64,000 bases of DNA from Novimethylophilus kurashikiensis (GCF_003112435.1 NZ_BDOQ01000001.1:186001-250000); one strand, 5' to 3'; positions 1 to 8,421 are shown, numbered from the stretch's first letter. The notes: a model not told the origin generated them from the letters alone. Numbers and translations are program-made.

Positions 1-529
1 GGCCGACCGGAATGTTGCCCATGATCAACCCTGGTGTATCCGATTCGCCCACACCAGGTGTCGGCGTTGCCGGCAGCATGGTGAGCAGGCGGTCCAGGTT
101 ATGGCGGGTATCCCAATGGCTGTTGTCGAGCTTGAGCGACTGCACGTAGGCTGACTTGGCCTGACGCATCAGGTATTCGGCCTCGGCGCGAACGGTGATA
201 TTGGTGCCGTTGATGGCGAGCCCGCGCAGGAAGAAGATATTGCCGATGTTGTGCTGCACTGCCGAACGATGGTTCGCGTCCCCCACTTCAGCCAATTGCA
301 GGAACTGCAAGGTCGCGTCCTTGTAGCGGCCGCTGTTGGCGAGCCAGTAAGCGGTCGAGAACTTGGCCTCGTAGGATTGGGTATCGGTCGTTGGTGTCTT
401 GCCGTGCGATACCGCCTGATTGAAGGCATCAATCTGGTGTATACGATACACCTGCGAAGCCGCGCCCGCAGCGCTAGCCACGGCGACTGCCGCGAGTACC
501 CAGGTCAATGTCTTTGCGCTCAGTGCCAC
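1..529 (-). CDS. mxaK: MxaK-like protein (3' end cut by window)
   Basis: Last visible gene of the mxaR-S-A-C-K string; its C-terminus lies outside the window. I chose the GTG at 529 because a GGAGG lies about 7 nt upstream inside the end of mxaC, giving an 8-bp gene overlap. The protein opens with one hydrophobic N-terminal segment (residues ~4-22, Ala/Val-rich) that fits a membrane anchor. A soluble helical part follows with a TPR-like stretch around AYWLANSGRYKDATLQFL and NIGNIFFLRG. MxaK is a poorly understood accessory protein of methanol dehydrogenase maturation. Assignment rests on gene order and general features, so the family name is moderately certain. A Bat-type TPR protein is the alternative. 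Confidence 0.65.
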   Translation of the reverse strand, partial: MALSAKTLTWVLAAVAVASAAGAASQVYRIHQIDAFNQAVSHGKTPTTDTQSYEAKFSTAYWLANSGRYKDATLQFLQLAEVGDANHRSAVQHNIGNIFFLRGLAINGTNITVRAEAEYLMRQAKSAYVQSLKLDNSHWDTRHNLDRLLTMLPATPTPGVGESDTPGLIMGNIPVG

Positions 530-1497
530 GATCTTACCTCCAGATATTTCACGCCCAGCAGCAGCGCGATCATGAATGCCGCCAGGAAAAAGCAATGCTG
601 CGAGAAGTCGCGCCCCGGAATTTGCTCCACGTAGCGGATGGGTTTCTTCTCCTTGCTGTTGATGTCCTCGATGGCCATCGCCAGCGATTTCGGATCTTCC
701 GCCTCGTAGGCGTGGAAGGGAGACTTCAGCGTTTTAAAGTACTCGTACAATTCGATTTCTGGCGGCAGCGCTGCGTTCTCAGGCGGCTTGTAGTTGGTAT
801 CAAAAATACTCAGGCCACCCGGCTGGCGCAGCACGATCCAGTACAGCGTGATGTGCATGTGGTCCAGCCAATCGCGTACCTTTTGCTGCACGTCGTCGCT
901 CACGCGGCCGGCGCCGTCGGACAGTAGGATGATGGCGCGCGAACCGGAGTCCGGTACCTTGTCGAACAGCGCGATGCCCGATGTCAAGCCGCTGCCGATG
1001 TTGGTCTGGAACAGCGCCGTGCCTGCGGCTGCCTGAACGGCGGCGAGAATGGCTTCGCGGTTTTGCGTCAGCGGCATCACGTACATGGCCGAGTTACTGA
1101 ACGTCACCATGCCGAACATGTCGTTCTTGCGTTGGTTGATGAACTGTGTGATCAAGCGGCTGGCGGCTGCCGATTTGGTTTCGCCCACGCGGCCGTTGGT
1201 AGTGCCGGAGAAGGGATCGTCCATACTGGCGCTGCGGTCGATGACGAGGGCGATTTGTGCGCCTTCGCCGATTTTTTCCACTTGCTGCTGAGCGCTATGC
1301 GGCCCGGCCATTCCCAACAGAATAAACAATAGGGCGAGCGCCGCAAGAATTTTCAGCAGTAGTCCGACGAGGTCGGACAGCGGATCGCTGGGTAACAGTT
1401 GTAGCCACGAGTAAGCACGGCTGTGATGGCGTTCCAGCAGCAGCGGTAATGCCGCCAGCGGCAGCAAAAAGAGTATCCAAGGGGTGTCAAAACTCAC
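520..1497 (-). CDS. mxaC: MxaC-like von Willebrand factor A membrane protein
   Basis: A 325-residue protein with two N-terminal hydrophobic segments (~7-22 and ~44-63), a VWA domain and a C-terminal membrane segment (~300-317). The MIDAS metal site is visible as DRSAS (Asp87, Ser89, Ser91). The architecture matches MxaC and the related BatA/BatB proteins, membrane VWA proteins that work with a MoxR AAA+ ATPase. In methylotrophs the Mxa version is needed to make active, calcium-loaded methanol dehydrogenase. The start overlaps the end of mxaA in an ATGA arrangement, which indicates translational coupling. Function in this organism is inferred from the cluster. Confidence 0.8.
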   Translation of the reverse strand: MSFDTPWILFLLPLAALPLLLERHHSRAYSWLQLLPSDPLSDLVGLLLKILAALALLFILLGMAGPHSAQQQVEKIGEGAQIALVIDRSASMDDPFSGTTNGRVGETKSAAASRLITQFINQRKNDMFGMVTFSNSAMYVMPLTQNREAILAAVQAAAGTALFQTNIGSGLTSGIALFDKVPDSGSRAIILLSDGAGRVSDDVQQKVRDWLDHMHITLYWIVLRQPGGLSIFDTNYKPPENAALPPEIELYEYFKTLKSPFHAYEAEDPKSLAMAIEDINSKEKKPIRYVEQIPGRDFSQHCFFLAAFMIALLLGVKYLEVRSWH

Positions 1498-2429
1498 TTC
1501 ATACCCCGTTCACAATTGCGGCAAGCCAGGCAGAACTGGCGCAGCCAAGCCATAGGCGCTTGATCGAGGCCATGCGGTGCCGTGGGTTCGAAGAACACGT
1601 GGCGCGACAGCTTGAAGAATTGATCCAGCCCTGCCGTGACGGGCAAGAAGCCCGGCTTGCTTTCAAGCAATCCCGTCGCGTTGAACACCGTGCTGCCCGC
1701 GGTTTTGTTGAGTGCTTCATGTACCCGGACGACAGCCTTTTTCAGACCCTCGTCGTCCGCCGGCAGTTTGCGTAACTCGCGATAGGCCTTGGCGAACGGA
1801 CCGCCCATGCGGGGCAGCCAGGTGTTGACGCCCAGCACATAGAGCAAGCCCACCAGGGAGAGTGCGAACACGGCCAAACATGCTTTAAGCGCTAGTTGAT
1901 GACGGCTATCGTCCATCAAGAAAGGTCCGCGGAACGGGCTCATGTCCTTTTCCACGATCACTTGGCCGTAGGTGGCAATAGGCGAGATACGGAAATTCCA
2001 GGAAGGCACGCGATAGTCGAACTGCTTGCCTTCGGCGCTGAACTTGATGACCTCGCCGGGCAGCGTCGCAGGTTTGGCGACGACGTTATTGGTGAATATC
2101 TGGTAAGCCAGCGTGATGACATAGCGGTTGGTGTCCCCGCCGCTTGTTTCATCCACCCCGATGCGGCTTAACACGATGCCGGTGGGCTGGTTTTTCCAGC
2201 GCCGTTCGTAACCGACGATGGGCAGCGAGGTTTTCACCAACTGATAAGGCTTTTTCACTTCCAACGTAACCGTACGCTCGAGAATGTCGCCGACAGTGAA
2301 ACCGACGTTGCGGTCGGGGTTGGCCACGGAAATCTTGACGCGGGAATCTTGCGGCAGGTCTTCGGCGGGCGTCATGTCGGCCAATGCCGGGGTTACCGCG
2401 AGAAGCAGGAGCAGGAGTAGTTTTTTCAT
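1494..2429 (-). CDS. mxaA: MxaA-like protein
   Basis: 311 residues with a clear signal peptide (Lys-Lys then a Leu run, cleavage near residue 17), an extracytoplasmic beta-rich part, one transmembrane helix at about 180-201 and a cytoplasmic C-terminal part ending near a CLACRNC cysteine cluster. MxaA is required in methylotrophs for calcium insertion into, or assembly of, methanol dehydrogenase. The gene lies 3 nt after mxaS and overlaps mxaC by 4 nt. Identification uses architecture plus the S-A-C-K order. Similar genes also occur in some non-methylotrophic sulfur and iron oxidisers, so the cluster alone does not prove methanol use. Confidence 0.75.
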   Translation of the reverse strand: MKKLLLLLLLAVTPALADMTPAEDLPQDSRVKISVANPDRNVGFTVGDILERTVTLEVKKPYQLVKTSLPIVGYERRWKNQPTGIVLSRIGVDETSGGDTNRYVITLAYQIFTNNVVAKPATLPGEVIKFSAEGKQFDYRVPSWNFRISPIATYGQVIVEKDMSPFRGPFLMDDSRHQLALKACLAVFALSLVGLLYVLGVNTWLPRMGGPFAKAYRELRKLPADDEGLKKAVVRVHEALNKTAGSTVFNATGLLESKPGFLPVTAGLDQFFKLSRHVFFEPTAPHGLDQAPMAWLRQFCLACRNCERGMK

Positions 2430-2432
2430 AAG

Positions 2433-3296
2433 TTACGCAGCAACGAACTGGTAGAAATATTCGGTCATGTCGTCCGCCTTGAAGCGTTCTTCAACGAAAA
2501 ATGGCGGCATGTCGTAGCGCATGAACAGGTTGCGCAGCTGAGTACGGCGAGCCTCGAAGGCTTCAGCGATGCGTTCGCGGTAGCCGCGTCGCAGGAACAG
2601 CGTTCGCCGTGCCCCGGTTTCGGCATCCGTCACGCTGGTGATGCCGAATTCCGGTAGCTTCTTGTATTCCGCACCGTCCCACAGCACCACCGGCACCACA
2701 TGGTGGCGCATGAGGCTGCTCAAGGCTTTTTCCAGCGCCTCGGCTGGCATATGGAAGTCCGAGATCAAGAACACCAAAGCGCGTTCGCGCGACAGGAATT
2801 GATCTGCGTCCAGCAAGCCCCTGGCACCTCGGCTTGCCGGGCGGTAACCACGTAGCCGTTCGGCAAGTTCGAACGCGCCGTGCACCTTGGTGGTGGAGGT
2901 AAACAGCCAGTCCTCGCGGATATCGTCGTCGAAGCCGATAAAGCCGAAGGGATCGTTCACGCGATAGGCGGAATAAGCGGCAGAAGCGCAGATGTCAGCC
3001 GCCAGTTCCAGCTTGCTGCGCTCGCCCACGAACCCCATGGAACCAGAGAGATCGCACACCACGTACACCGGAATCGAGCTTTTCTGGTTGAACATCCGTA
3101 CGTGGATTTGCTCCGTCGGGTCGCGCAGAGTCTGGCGCAAGTCGATGCGGCGCGGATCGGGATAGGCGATCAGCGGCGCATGGCCGCGGAACTCCATGCC
3201 GAGCCCGGTCTGGATGCTCGAATGCCGTCCCGGATGACGCCCCTTGGAGCGCCAGCCGATGTGATAGCTGAATTCTTGAGCCGGGTTTTGCTGCAT
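2433..3296 (-). CDS. mxaS: MxaS-like DUF58/VWA protein
   Basis: 287-residue soluble protein of the DUF58 type with an internal VWA-like fold. A MIDAS-like DLSGS (Asp82, Ser84, Ser86) follows the core strand IPVYVVC. The chosen ATG at 3296 lies 2 nt after the mxaR stop. The same reading frame stays open far upstream inside mxaR, but that extension has the composition of an out-of-frame shadow. MxaS and other DUF58 proteins are partners of MoxR-type ATPases and are thought to act on the membrane VWA proteins encoded next to them. It is part of a tight minus-strand operon. Confidence 0.8.
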   Translation of the reverse strand: MQQNPAQEFSYHIGWRSKGRHPGRHSSIQTGLGMEFRGHAPLIAYPDPRRIDLRQTLRDPTEQIHVRMFNQKSSIPVYVVCDLSGSMGFVGERSKLELAADICASAAYSAYRVNDPFGFIGFDDDIREDWLFTSTTKVHGAFELAERLRGYRPASRGARGLLDADQFLSRERALVFLISDFHMPAEALEKALSSLMRHHVVPVVLWDGAEYKKLPEFGITSVTDAETGARRTLFLRRGYRERIAEAFEARRTQLRNLFMRYDMPPFFVEERFKADDMTEYFYQFVAA

Positions 3297-3298
3297 GG

Positions 3299-4315
3299 TC
3301 AGGGCGCAGCGACGGCGGCGATGGTGTTGGTCAGCAGTTCGCGGGCGATTTCCGTGCGGCGCATTTCGTAGACCGGGCTGAATACCAGGCGGTGCGCAAT
3401 GGTTTCGTGGAACACGGCGTGAATGTCTTCCGGCAATATCGCTTCGCGACCGTTGAGCCAGGCGTTCACACGGGCAGCCCGCAGCATCATGCTCATGCCG
3501 CGCGGGCTGGCGCCGGCCAATACCAAGCGGGAAGTATCGATGCCTTCGACCTTGATGCCGAACTGATGCGGTGCCTTGATGGCGAGCCACAGGTCGAGCG
3601 CGTAGCGGCGTAGCGTCGGGCTTGCCTGGATGTGGTCTTGCAGCACCACCGCCATGTGGTTGAGCTGGTCGAAGTGCAGCACGTCCGGCTTGACGCCTTC
3701 CACCAGTTTGTCGGCGTTGTGGAAGCGCGTGTTGAACATCAGCGATTCCATGATCTCGGCATCCTGCGGCACGGCGATGGGGATTTCCATCATGAAACGG
3801 TCGCGCGCAGCGGAGGGGATTTCGAAAGTTTCTTCCTTTTCCACCTGGTTGCGGTCGGCGAACACCAGCATGTGCGGGAAGTGATGTTCCTTGTTGAATG
3901 CCGACAAGGTGCGCTCTGCCATGACGCGCAGCAGCAGGGAGTGCACTTGCGGACGGGCGCGGTTGATTTCGTTGAAGAAGAACACCGCCAGGTTTTCGCC
4001 GCAACGCAGGAGCGGGCCGGCATCTACGTGGGGGCGGCCGTCTTCGCCGAGGTAGGTGTGGTAAACGAGGTCGTTCGGCATCAAGTCGATGGTGCCTTCG
4101 ATCCGCTCGTAGCCGCCACCGATGCCGCGCGTAAAGGCACGCAGCAGCGTGGTCTTGCCCACGCCGACATCGCCCTCCAGCAGCACGTGGCCGCGGGCGA
4201 AAATTGCAGTGGTTATCAGGCGCACTGGGCGCTGCTGGCCCACGACCACCTTGTTGATCTCGGTTTCCAGTTCCAGCGCGTGTTCGCGCCAGTCGGCTAG
4301 TTGATTGTCGGCCAT
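3299..4315 (-). CDS. mxaR: MoxR/MxaR family AAA+ ATPase
   Basis: 338 residues with a Walker A GDVGVGKT (Lys54) and a MoxR-style Walker B FFFNEINR (Asn115, Glu116), followed by sensor/arginine-finger and C-terminal helical parts typical of MoxR ATPases. These act as chaperones with VWA-domain partners. Here the partners are the downstream MxaS and MxaC, and the presumed job is maturation of methanol dehydrogenase or a similar periplasmic enzyme. It is the first gene of the operon. A GAGGA sequence sits a few bases before the ATG, and the gene upstream (alkB) ends about 100 bp away, leaving room for a promoter. Confidence 0.88.
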   Translation of the reverse strand: MADNQLADWREHALELETEINKVVVGQQRPVRLITTAIFARGHVLLEGDVGVGKTTLLRAFTRGIGGGYERIEGTIDLMPNDLVYHTYLGEDGRPHVDAGPLLRCGENLAVFFFNEINRARPQVHSLLLRVMAERTLSAFNKEHHFPHMLVFADRNQVEKEETFEIPSAARDRFMMEIPIAVPQDAEIMESLMFNTRFHNADKLVEGVKPDVLHFDQLNHMAVVLQDHIQASPTLRRYALDLWLAIKAPHQFGIKVEGIDTSRLVLAGASPRGMSMMLRAARVNAWLNGREAILPEDIHAVFHETIAHRLVFSPVYEMRRTEIARELLTNTIAAVAAP

Positions 4316-4332
4316 GAGTATCCTCGGGAAAG

Positions 4333-4367
4333 TAACGTAGCGTTAATTTTTATACAGATCAGTATAA
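4333..4367 (-). promoter_or_regulatory. Promoter region of mxaR with two inverted repeats
   Basis: The short gap before mxaR contains TAACG-TAG-CGTTA (4333-4345) and TTATAC-AGATCA-GTATAA (4350-4367), both perfect inverted repeats. Read on the minus strand, the second one contains TATACT and TATAAA hexamers that could serve as a -10 box. This is the only gap large enough for an operon promoter. No transcription factor is named. Confidence 0.35.
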
Positions 4368-4414
4368 CCAATTTTTCATTTAGCAACCATGACCACAAAA
4401 TTATTTTGCGAAGT

Positions 4415-5065
4415 TCAGCCGGCCTTGCGGAAAGTGAGGTTGATGCGAGCCGTATCCAGTAGCGGATGCCGCCCTGATTTGAGGGGAAGGATGCCGTGGT
4501 AGCGCAATCGATCCGCGCCACCCCAAACTACGACATCGCCATGCGTGAGCGGAATGCGCTCTGTCTTGTCGTTGCGACGTAGTCCGCCGAATAAAAATAC
4601 TGCCGGGAGGCCGAGCGACACCGAGACGATAGGCTGGGTGAAGTCGAGTTCGTCCTTGTCCTGGTGCAGCCCCATTTTGCTGCCGGGTTCATAGCGATTG
4701 ATGAGGCAGGCGTCCGGCATAAAATCGGCATATCCGGCTTCTGCCGCAGCAGAAGTTGCCAATTGGAAAAAGACTTCTGGCATGGCTGGCCAAGGGTGTT
4801 CGCTTGCCGGATTCACAGGGGAATAGCGATAGCCTCGCAGATCGGTGACCCAGCCCAGTTCCCCGCAATTGCTCATGGCGACCGACATGCCATAGCCGCC
4901 AGGCGTGACCATATGGCGGAATGGGGCTGCGTCAATAACTGCATTTAGCGCAGCCAATAGCCGAGTTTGATAGGGAAGCGCAAAACCGCGTAGGAGCAGG
5001 GAGCCTGGTCCCAGTCGCTGGCGGGGTGGCAATGGATCGTTGTCGAACAAATCCTGGGTGGTCAT
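4415..5065 (-). CDS. alkB: AlkB-type Fe(II)/2-oxoglutarate DNA repair dioxygenase
   Basis: 216 residues, the same length as E. coli AlkB. The Fe(II) ligands are readable as HQD (His134, Asp136) and His190 in RLRYHG. The 2-oxoglutarate-binding arginines are in ARINLTFR (Arg207, Arg213), and the family motif NRYEPGS precedes the HxD. The enzyme oxidatively removes 1-methyladenine and 3-methylcytosine lesions from DNA and RNA, releasing formaldehyde. Next to a possible methanol-oxidation cluster this is suggestive but probably coincidental. It is followed on the same strand by the mxa operon and preceded by a transporter gene 16 bp away. Confidence 0.93.
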   Translation of the reverse strand: MTTQDLFDNDPLPPRQRLGPGSLLLRGFALPYQTRLLAALNAVIDAAPFRHMVTPGGYGMSVAMSNCGELGWVTDLRGYRYSPVNPASEHPWPAMPEVFFQLATSAAAEAGYADFMPDACLINRYEPGSKMGLHQDKDELDFTQPIVSVSLGLPAVFLFGGLRRNDKTERIPLTHGDVVVWGGADRLRYHGILPLKSGRHPLLDTARINLTFRKAG

Positions 5066-5081
5066 GACTGGGAGCCCTATC

Positions 5082-5951
5082 TTAAGTAGGGTGCGTCTTG
5101 CCGCGTTTGGTCGCCCATACGCTCAACACGCCGCTGCTAGTGATTAGCGCGATTGCGACCCATTGATCGAAAGATAAAACTTCACCCCACAGTACGATGC
5201 CGAACAAACTCGCAAAGACCACAGTGCTATAAGCCAAACTGCCCGCCACCAGCGGTTGCCCTTTGCGATAGGCGCGAGTCATGGCGAGTTGGGCGAGAGT
5301 GGCTGATGTGCCCATGCTGACCAGTAAGATCAGATCGGCGGCATGTAACGGGTGAAATGTTTCGAGCGACATCCATGCGCCACTGCCCAAGGTGCTGACC
5401 AATGTGAAGTAGAACACGGTACGCCACTCCGGTTCGCCGATACGTCCCAGTTGGGTGACTTGATAGTAGGCCCAGCCTGCCATCGCGCCGGAAAGTAAAC
5501 CAATAAGGCTGGCCCGCCATTGATCTTCCTGCATGGTTGGATTAAGCAGCGTGATTACACCGATAAAGCCAAGGATCATGGCAGCGATCAAGATACGATT
5601 AATAGCAACGCGCATCAGCATCGCCGTGATCATGGCAAGAAACAACGGTGAGGTGTAGTTGAGGGTGATGGCCGTGGCCAGCGGCAGTTTGGTGATGGCA
5701 TAGAAGAACATCATCATCGAGATAAAGCCCACGATGCTACGGGAGAAATGCATTTGCCAACGTGGCGTAGCAAGCGGCAGGTTTTGTGCCCGGGTAATGA
5801 CGAGAATGGTGAGAAAACCGAACAGCGAGCGGTAGAACACCAGTTGTGCTGTGGAATAGCGTGCTGCACCCAGCTTGACGCACACGCCCATGACTGCGAA
5901 AAAAATACCTGCGACCAGCATCCACAAGCTGCCGCGTACCGTGGTTCTCAA
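5082..5951 (-). CDS. EamA/DMT-family transporter
   Basis: 289-residue, strongly hydrophobic protein with about ten membrane helices in two EamA repeats of roughly 140 residues, as in drug/metabolite transporters (RhaT/YdcZ-type). The first repeat begins at GSLWMLVAGIFFAVMGV. The second includes PLVAGSLAYSTVVFASLFG. Members export small metabolites, but the substrate cannot be read from sequence. It ends 16 bp before alkB on the same strand and may be cotranscribed with it. Confidence 0.85.
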   Translation of the reverse strand: MRTTVRGSLWMLVAGIFFAVMGVCVKLGAARYSTAQLVFYRSLFGFLTILVITRAQNLPLATPRWQMHFSRSIVGFISMMMFFYAITKLPLATAITLNYTSPLFLAMITAMLMRVAINRILIAAMILGFIGVITLLNPTMQEDQWRASLIGLLSGAMAGWAYYQVTQLGRIGEPEWRTVFYFTLVSTLGSGAWMSLETFHPLHAADLILLVSMGTSATLAQLAMTRAYRKGQPLVAGSLAYSTVVFASLFGIVLWGEVLSFDQWVAIALITSSGVLSVWATKRGKTHPT

Positions 5952-6039
5952 AGCAATATCCGGAGTGGCGTCCCGAGCGGGACAATGCTGCGGATTATGC
6001 CAGAGCAGGCTGACGGCAGTTGTGGCTCACAGCCCTGCA

Positions 6040-6405
6040 TCACACCACGAATTGCGCGACGCCGTCCTTGAATGACCAGTCGATGTCGTGGTTTTCAGTG
6101 ATTGTGATCAATACGTTAGCGGGCTTGATGCCCGGATTTTGCGCCAGGTTCTCTACCACCTTGTTGTAGAACGCCTGCTTGGCCTTGTTGGAGCGGCCGG
6201 CGCGCATGACGAGGTGCATCATCACGCGATCCTCGGTGCGGTCCTGGTACTCCATGCAAGCTTGGTCGAGTTCATGGATGACCTGGTAGCGGTCGTCCTC
6301 CGGGAAGCCCATGGTCTCGATGACGGCGCTATTGATGCCGTCCGCGACGGCTTTGACGTATTCCGGGCTTTTGCCCTTGAGAATGGAAATGGTCACGAAC
6401 GGCAT
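6040..6405 (-). CDS. Tautomerase-family protein
   Basis: 121 residues starting Met-Pro, so Pro2 becomes the N-terminal catalytic base after Met removal, the hallmark of the 4-oxalocrotonate tautomerase superfamily. The length is about twice that of classical 4-OT and fits the group around malonate-semialdehyde decarboxylase and cis-CaaD, in which one chain carries two beta-alpha-beta units. Arginines in EDRVMMHLVMRAGR are candidates for substrate-carboxylate binding. The substrate is unknown. It is 20 bp downstream of an NTF2-like gene on the same strand, and the pair may form a small catabolic or detoxification unit. Confidence 0.8.
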   Translation of the reverse strand: MPFVTISILKGKSPEYVKAVADGINSAVIETMGFPEDDRYQVIHELDQACMEYQDRTEDRVMMHLVMRAGRSNKAKQAFYNKVVENLAQNPGIKPANVLITITENHDIDWSFKDGVAQFVV

Positions 6406-6424
6406 ATCAGGTCTCCAGATAGAG

Positions 6425-6802
6425 TTAAGCAGCAGCGTTCCATGTATGAAGGCGGATCAGCCACTGCCCGCCGGCGTTCTTTTCCAGCACACTGGTCAGG
6501 ATGCCGCCGAAATGCGGCTTGCTACCGTTGCTTTCCGCGCCGAACGCACCCCACTTGGCTACCTGGTAGCGGACCTGGTCGTTGCCGCCGGATTCCACCA
6601 CTTCAATGGTGTGGCCGTTGACTCCATTGTCAAAAAAGCCCTGAAACAATTGCCGTATGGCATCACGGCCATGAATGGTGGCACCGTTGCCGGGGGAGAG
6701 CAGGGCAGTTTCGGCATACAGCGCGGCCAGAGCTGCGCTGTCGCCACTGTTAAAAGCATCGTTCCACGCTTGGTTAGCTGCGGTAAAGAAATCTTGGGTC
6801 AT
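6425..6802 (-). CDS. NTF2-like / SnoaL-type protein (SgcJ/EcaC group)
   Basis: 125 residues with the NTF2-like cone fold signature: an N-terminal helix (ANQAWNDAFNSGD), ALAALYAETALLSPG, then HGRDAIRQLFQGFF and alternating strands to the end. I chose the ATG at 6802, with AAGGA about 8 nt upstream, over a start 16 codons earlier. Members are small hydrolases, isomerases or binding proteins of diverse function. It is probably cotranscribed with the tautomerase gene that follows it. The actual ligand is not predictable. Confidence 0.75.
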   Translation of the reverse strand: MTQDFFTAANQAWNDAFNSGDSAALAALYAETALLSPGNGATIHGRDAIRQLFQGFFDNGVNGHTIEVVESGGNDQVRYQVAKWGAFGAESNGSKPHFGGILTSVLEKNAGGQWLIRLHTWNAAA

Positions 6803-7057
6803 AAAAGCATCCTTCAGGTTAGTTAATGTTGAATAAGGTTTGTGCTCCATTAATCATCTGCAAGATTGGAGCGATGCAAAGCAAATGTTGTTTCGTGAAT
6901 TTATTGTATAAGTTAACATATAGTAAGCCAGCTAACAAATAATCAGTGATCTTCTTTCGTCCATATCTTGGCAACAAGGCATGCTCGTCATCATGGATTT
7001 ATAGAAGTCCGTATGTTAACGTTGGTTAATGGCCTCATTCGTGAGGTTTTCTTGTTT

Positions 7058-7159
7058 CAGACAAAGGCAAACTCGGCCGAAAGGCGAGGACGCAAAACCA
7101 CCGGTCTAAGTGGCATCGCCATACGACAGCGGGGTTGCCGTATCCCGTTTCCTTTGTCT
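7058..7159 (+). promoter_or_regulatory. c-di-GMP-I (GEMM) riboswitch with translational expression platform
   Basis: The leader closely follows the GEMM-I consensus: GGCAAAC, a hairpin capped by a GAAA tetraloop (CTCGGCC-GAAA-GGCGAG), then GGACGCAAA, CCACCGGTCTAAG (tetraloop-receptor arm) and AGCGGGGTTGCCG. AGACAAAGG (7059-7067) is perfectly complementary to CCTTTGTCT (7151-7159), closing the aptamer. The CCTTT of that closing strand could instead pair with AAAGG at 7171-7175, the ribosome-binding site of the ATG at 7180. The rest of the 6803-7057 gap is AT-rich and presumably holds the promoters of both divergent genes. Confidence 0.9.
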
Positions 7160-7179
7160 TTTCGTTCGGTAAAGGCAGC

Positions 7180-8421
7180 ATGGAAACGCAATCCGATTAT
7201 TGGTTCACCTATCAACCCATTCTCAACCGTGAGCAGCAAACCCTGGGCCTGGCTTTGGAACATCGCCTGCTTGCCGAAGGCGAGACCGGGCCGGAAGGCA
7301 TGGCGCGCGTCGTGGTGGATGCCTATCTCAATTCCGAGCTGGTGGAACTGCTGGGGGAGCGCAAGGTGTTCATTAACGTCGATGCGGTTTTTGTCGAAAG
7401 CGGCATGGTCTCCATCCTCCCTGCATCCAAGGTGGTGCTGGTGCTGTCGCCCAGTGCCGCGCTTGTTGATGGAATCGAACGTCATTGCCTGGAATTCCGG
7501 GCAATGGGGTACGAGGTGGCATTGGGGAGTTATGTCCCTACGTCACGCATGCAGGCACTGCTCGACTTTGTGGGTACCGTCAAAGTAGACGTGCAATCGA
7601 CACCAGCGGATACATTAGTGACATGGGTCGAGACGCTGAAGGAAAAACCGCTGACCTTGCTGGCCGAGAAAATCGAAACCCAGGAGGCGTATGAGCGATG
7701 CATGGCCTTGGGGTTCGATGCCTTCCAGGGGCATTTTTTCGCACATCCTAAACTGCTGGTTGGACGCAGGCCGGACCCTAGGCGCGCCAATATCCTCAAT
7801 CTGCTCACGTTGATCGACCAGGATGCCGCCGACCGCGACATCGAAGACGCGTTCAAGCAGAGCCCGGACCTGACCTTGCATCTGCTGCGGTTGGTGAACT
7901 CTGCCGCCTTCGGATTGCATACCCGCATCGGATCAATCCGTGAAGCTTTGGGCTTGTTTGGCCGCAGCCGTATCGCCAAATGGCTGCAAATTCTTTTGTT
8001 TCTGGATGGAGATGCGACAGGAGCCAGTTTGGCCTTGTTCGGCATGGCGGCGAAACGCGGACGCATGCTGGAAATGCTGGTGCAGGACGTCAATCACCGG
8101 GCCAGTTCTTCTCAGCAGGATCGCGGCTTCATGGTGGGGATGCTGTCGCTGGTCGATGCCTTATTGGGGGCACCCTTGGAAACCATCTTGCCGCAAATCG
8201 GCGTAGTAGAAGACATCCAGCAGGCGATTTTGGGAAAAACCGGCGTGCTTGGTACCTTGCTGGCGCTGTGCGAGGCTTTGGAGCTTGGCGATTTCGACGC
8301 CATGGTGGTCGCGGCGGACAAGTGCAACATCCCGCTCTCACGTGTCATGGCAGCCCAGCGCGAGGCGATCGTCTGGGCTCAGGCAGTGGAGCTGGAATCG
8401 AGTCGAGAATATGAGTCTTAG
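7180..8421 (+). CDS. Degenerate EAL plus HDOD domain signalling protein
   Basis: 413 residues in the YuxH-type arrangement. An N-terminal EAL-like part (~1-190) starts at FTYQPILNREQQ. Its glutamate motif is changed to GLALEHRLL and the metal-ligand motifs are not recognisable, so it is probably not a phosphodiesterase. A C-terminal HDOD domain (~195-390) follows, with LLRLVNSAAFG and IREALGLFGRSRIAKWL. The start at 7180 has AAAGG just upstream; the frame is open earlier but runs into the riboswitch. The gene sits directly under a c-di-GMP-I riboswitch, so its level should follow cellular c-di-GMP. A possible role is as a c-di-GMP-network output or adaptor protein. Confidence 0.85.
   Translation: METQSDYWFTYQPILNREQQTLGLALEHRLLAEGETGPEGMARVVVDAYLNSELVELLGERKVFINVDAVFVESGMVSILPASKVVLVLSPSAALVDGIERHCLEFRAMGYEVALGSYVPTSRMQALLDFVGTVKVDVQSTPADTLVTWVETLKEKPLTLLAEKIETQEAYERCMALGFDAFQGHFFAHPKLLVGRRPDPRRANILNLLTLIDQDAADRDIEDAFKQSPDLTLHLLRLVNSAAFGLHTRIGSIREALGLFGRSRIAKWLQILLFLDGDATGASLALFGMAAKRGRMLEMLVQDVNHRASSSQQDRGFMVGMLSLVDALLGAPLETILPQIGVVEDIQQAILGKTGVLGTLLALCEALELGDFDAMVVAADKCNIPLSRVMAAQREAIVWAQAVELESSREYES

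Noticed and set aside
3297-4004. N-terminal extension of the MxaS frame into mxaR
   Set aside because: The extension overlaps a clear AAA+ gene and reads as low-complexity Arg/Pro/His typical of a shadow; the ATG 2 bp after mxaR is sufficient.
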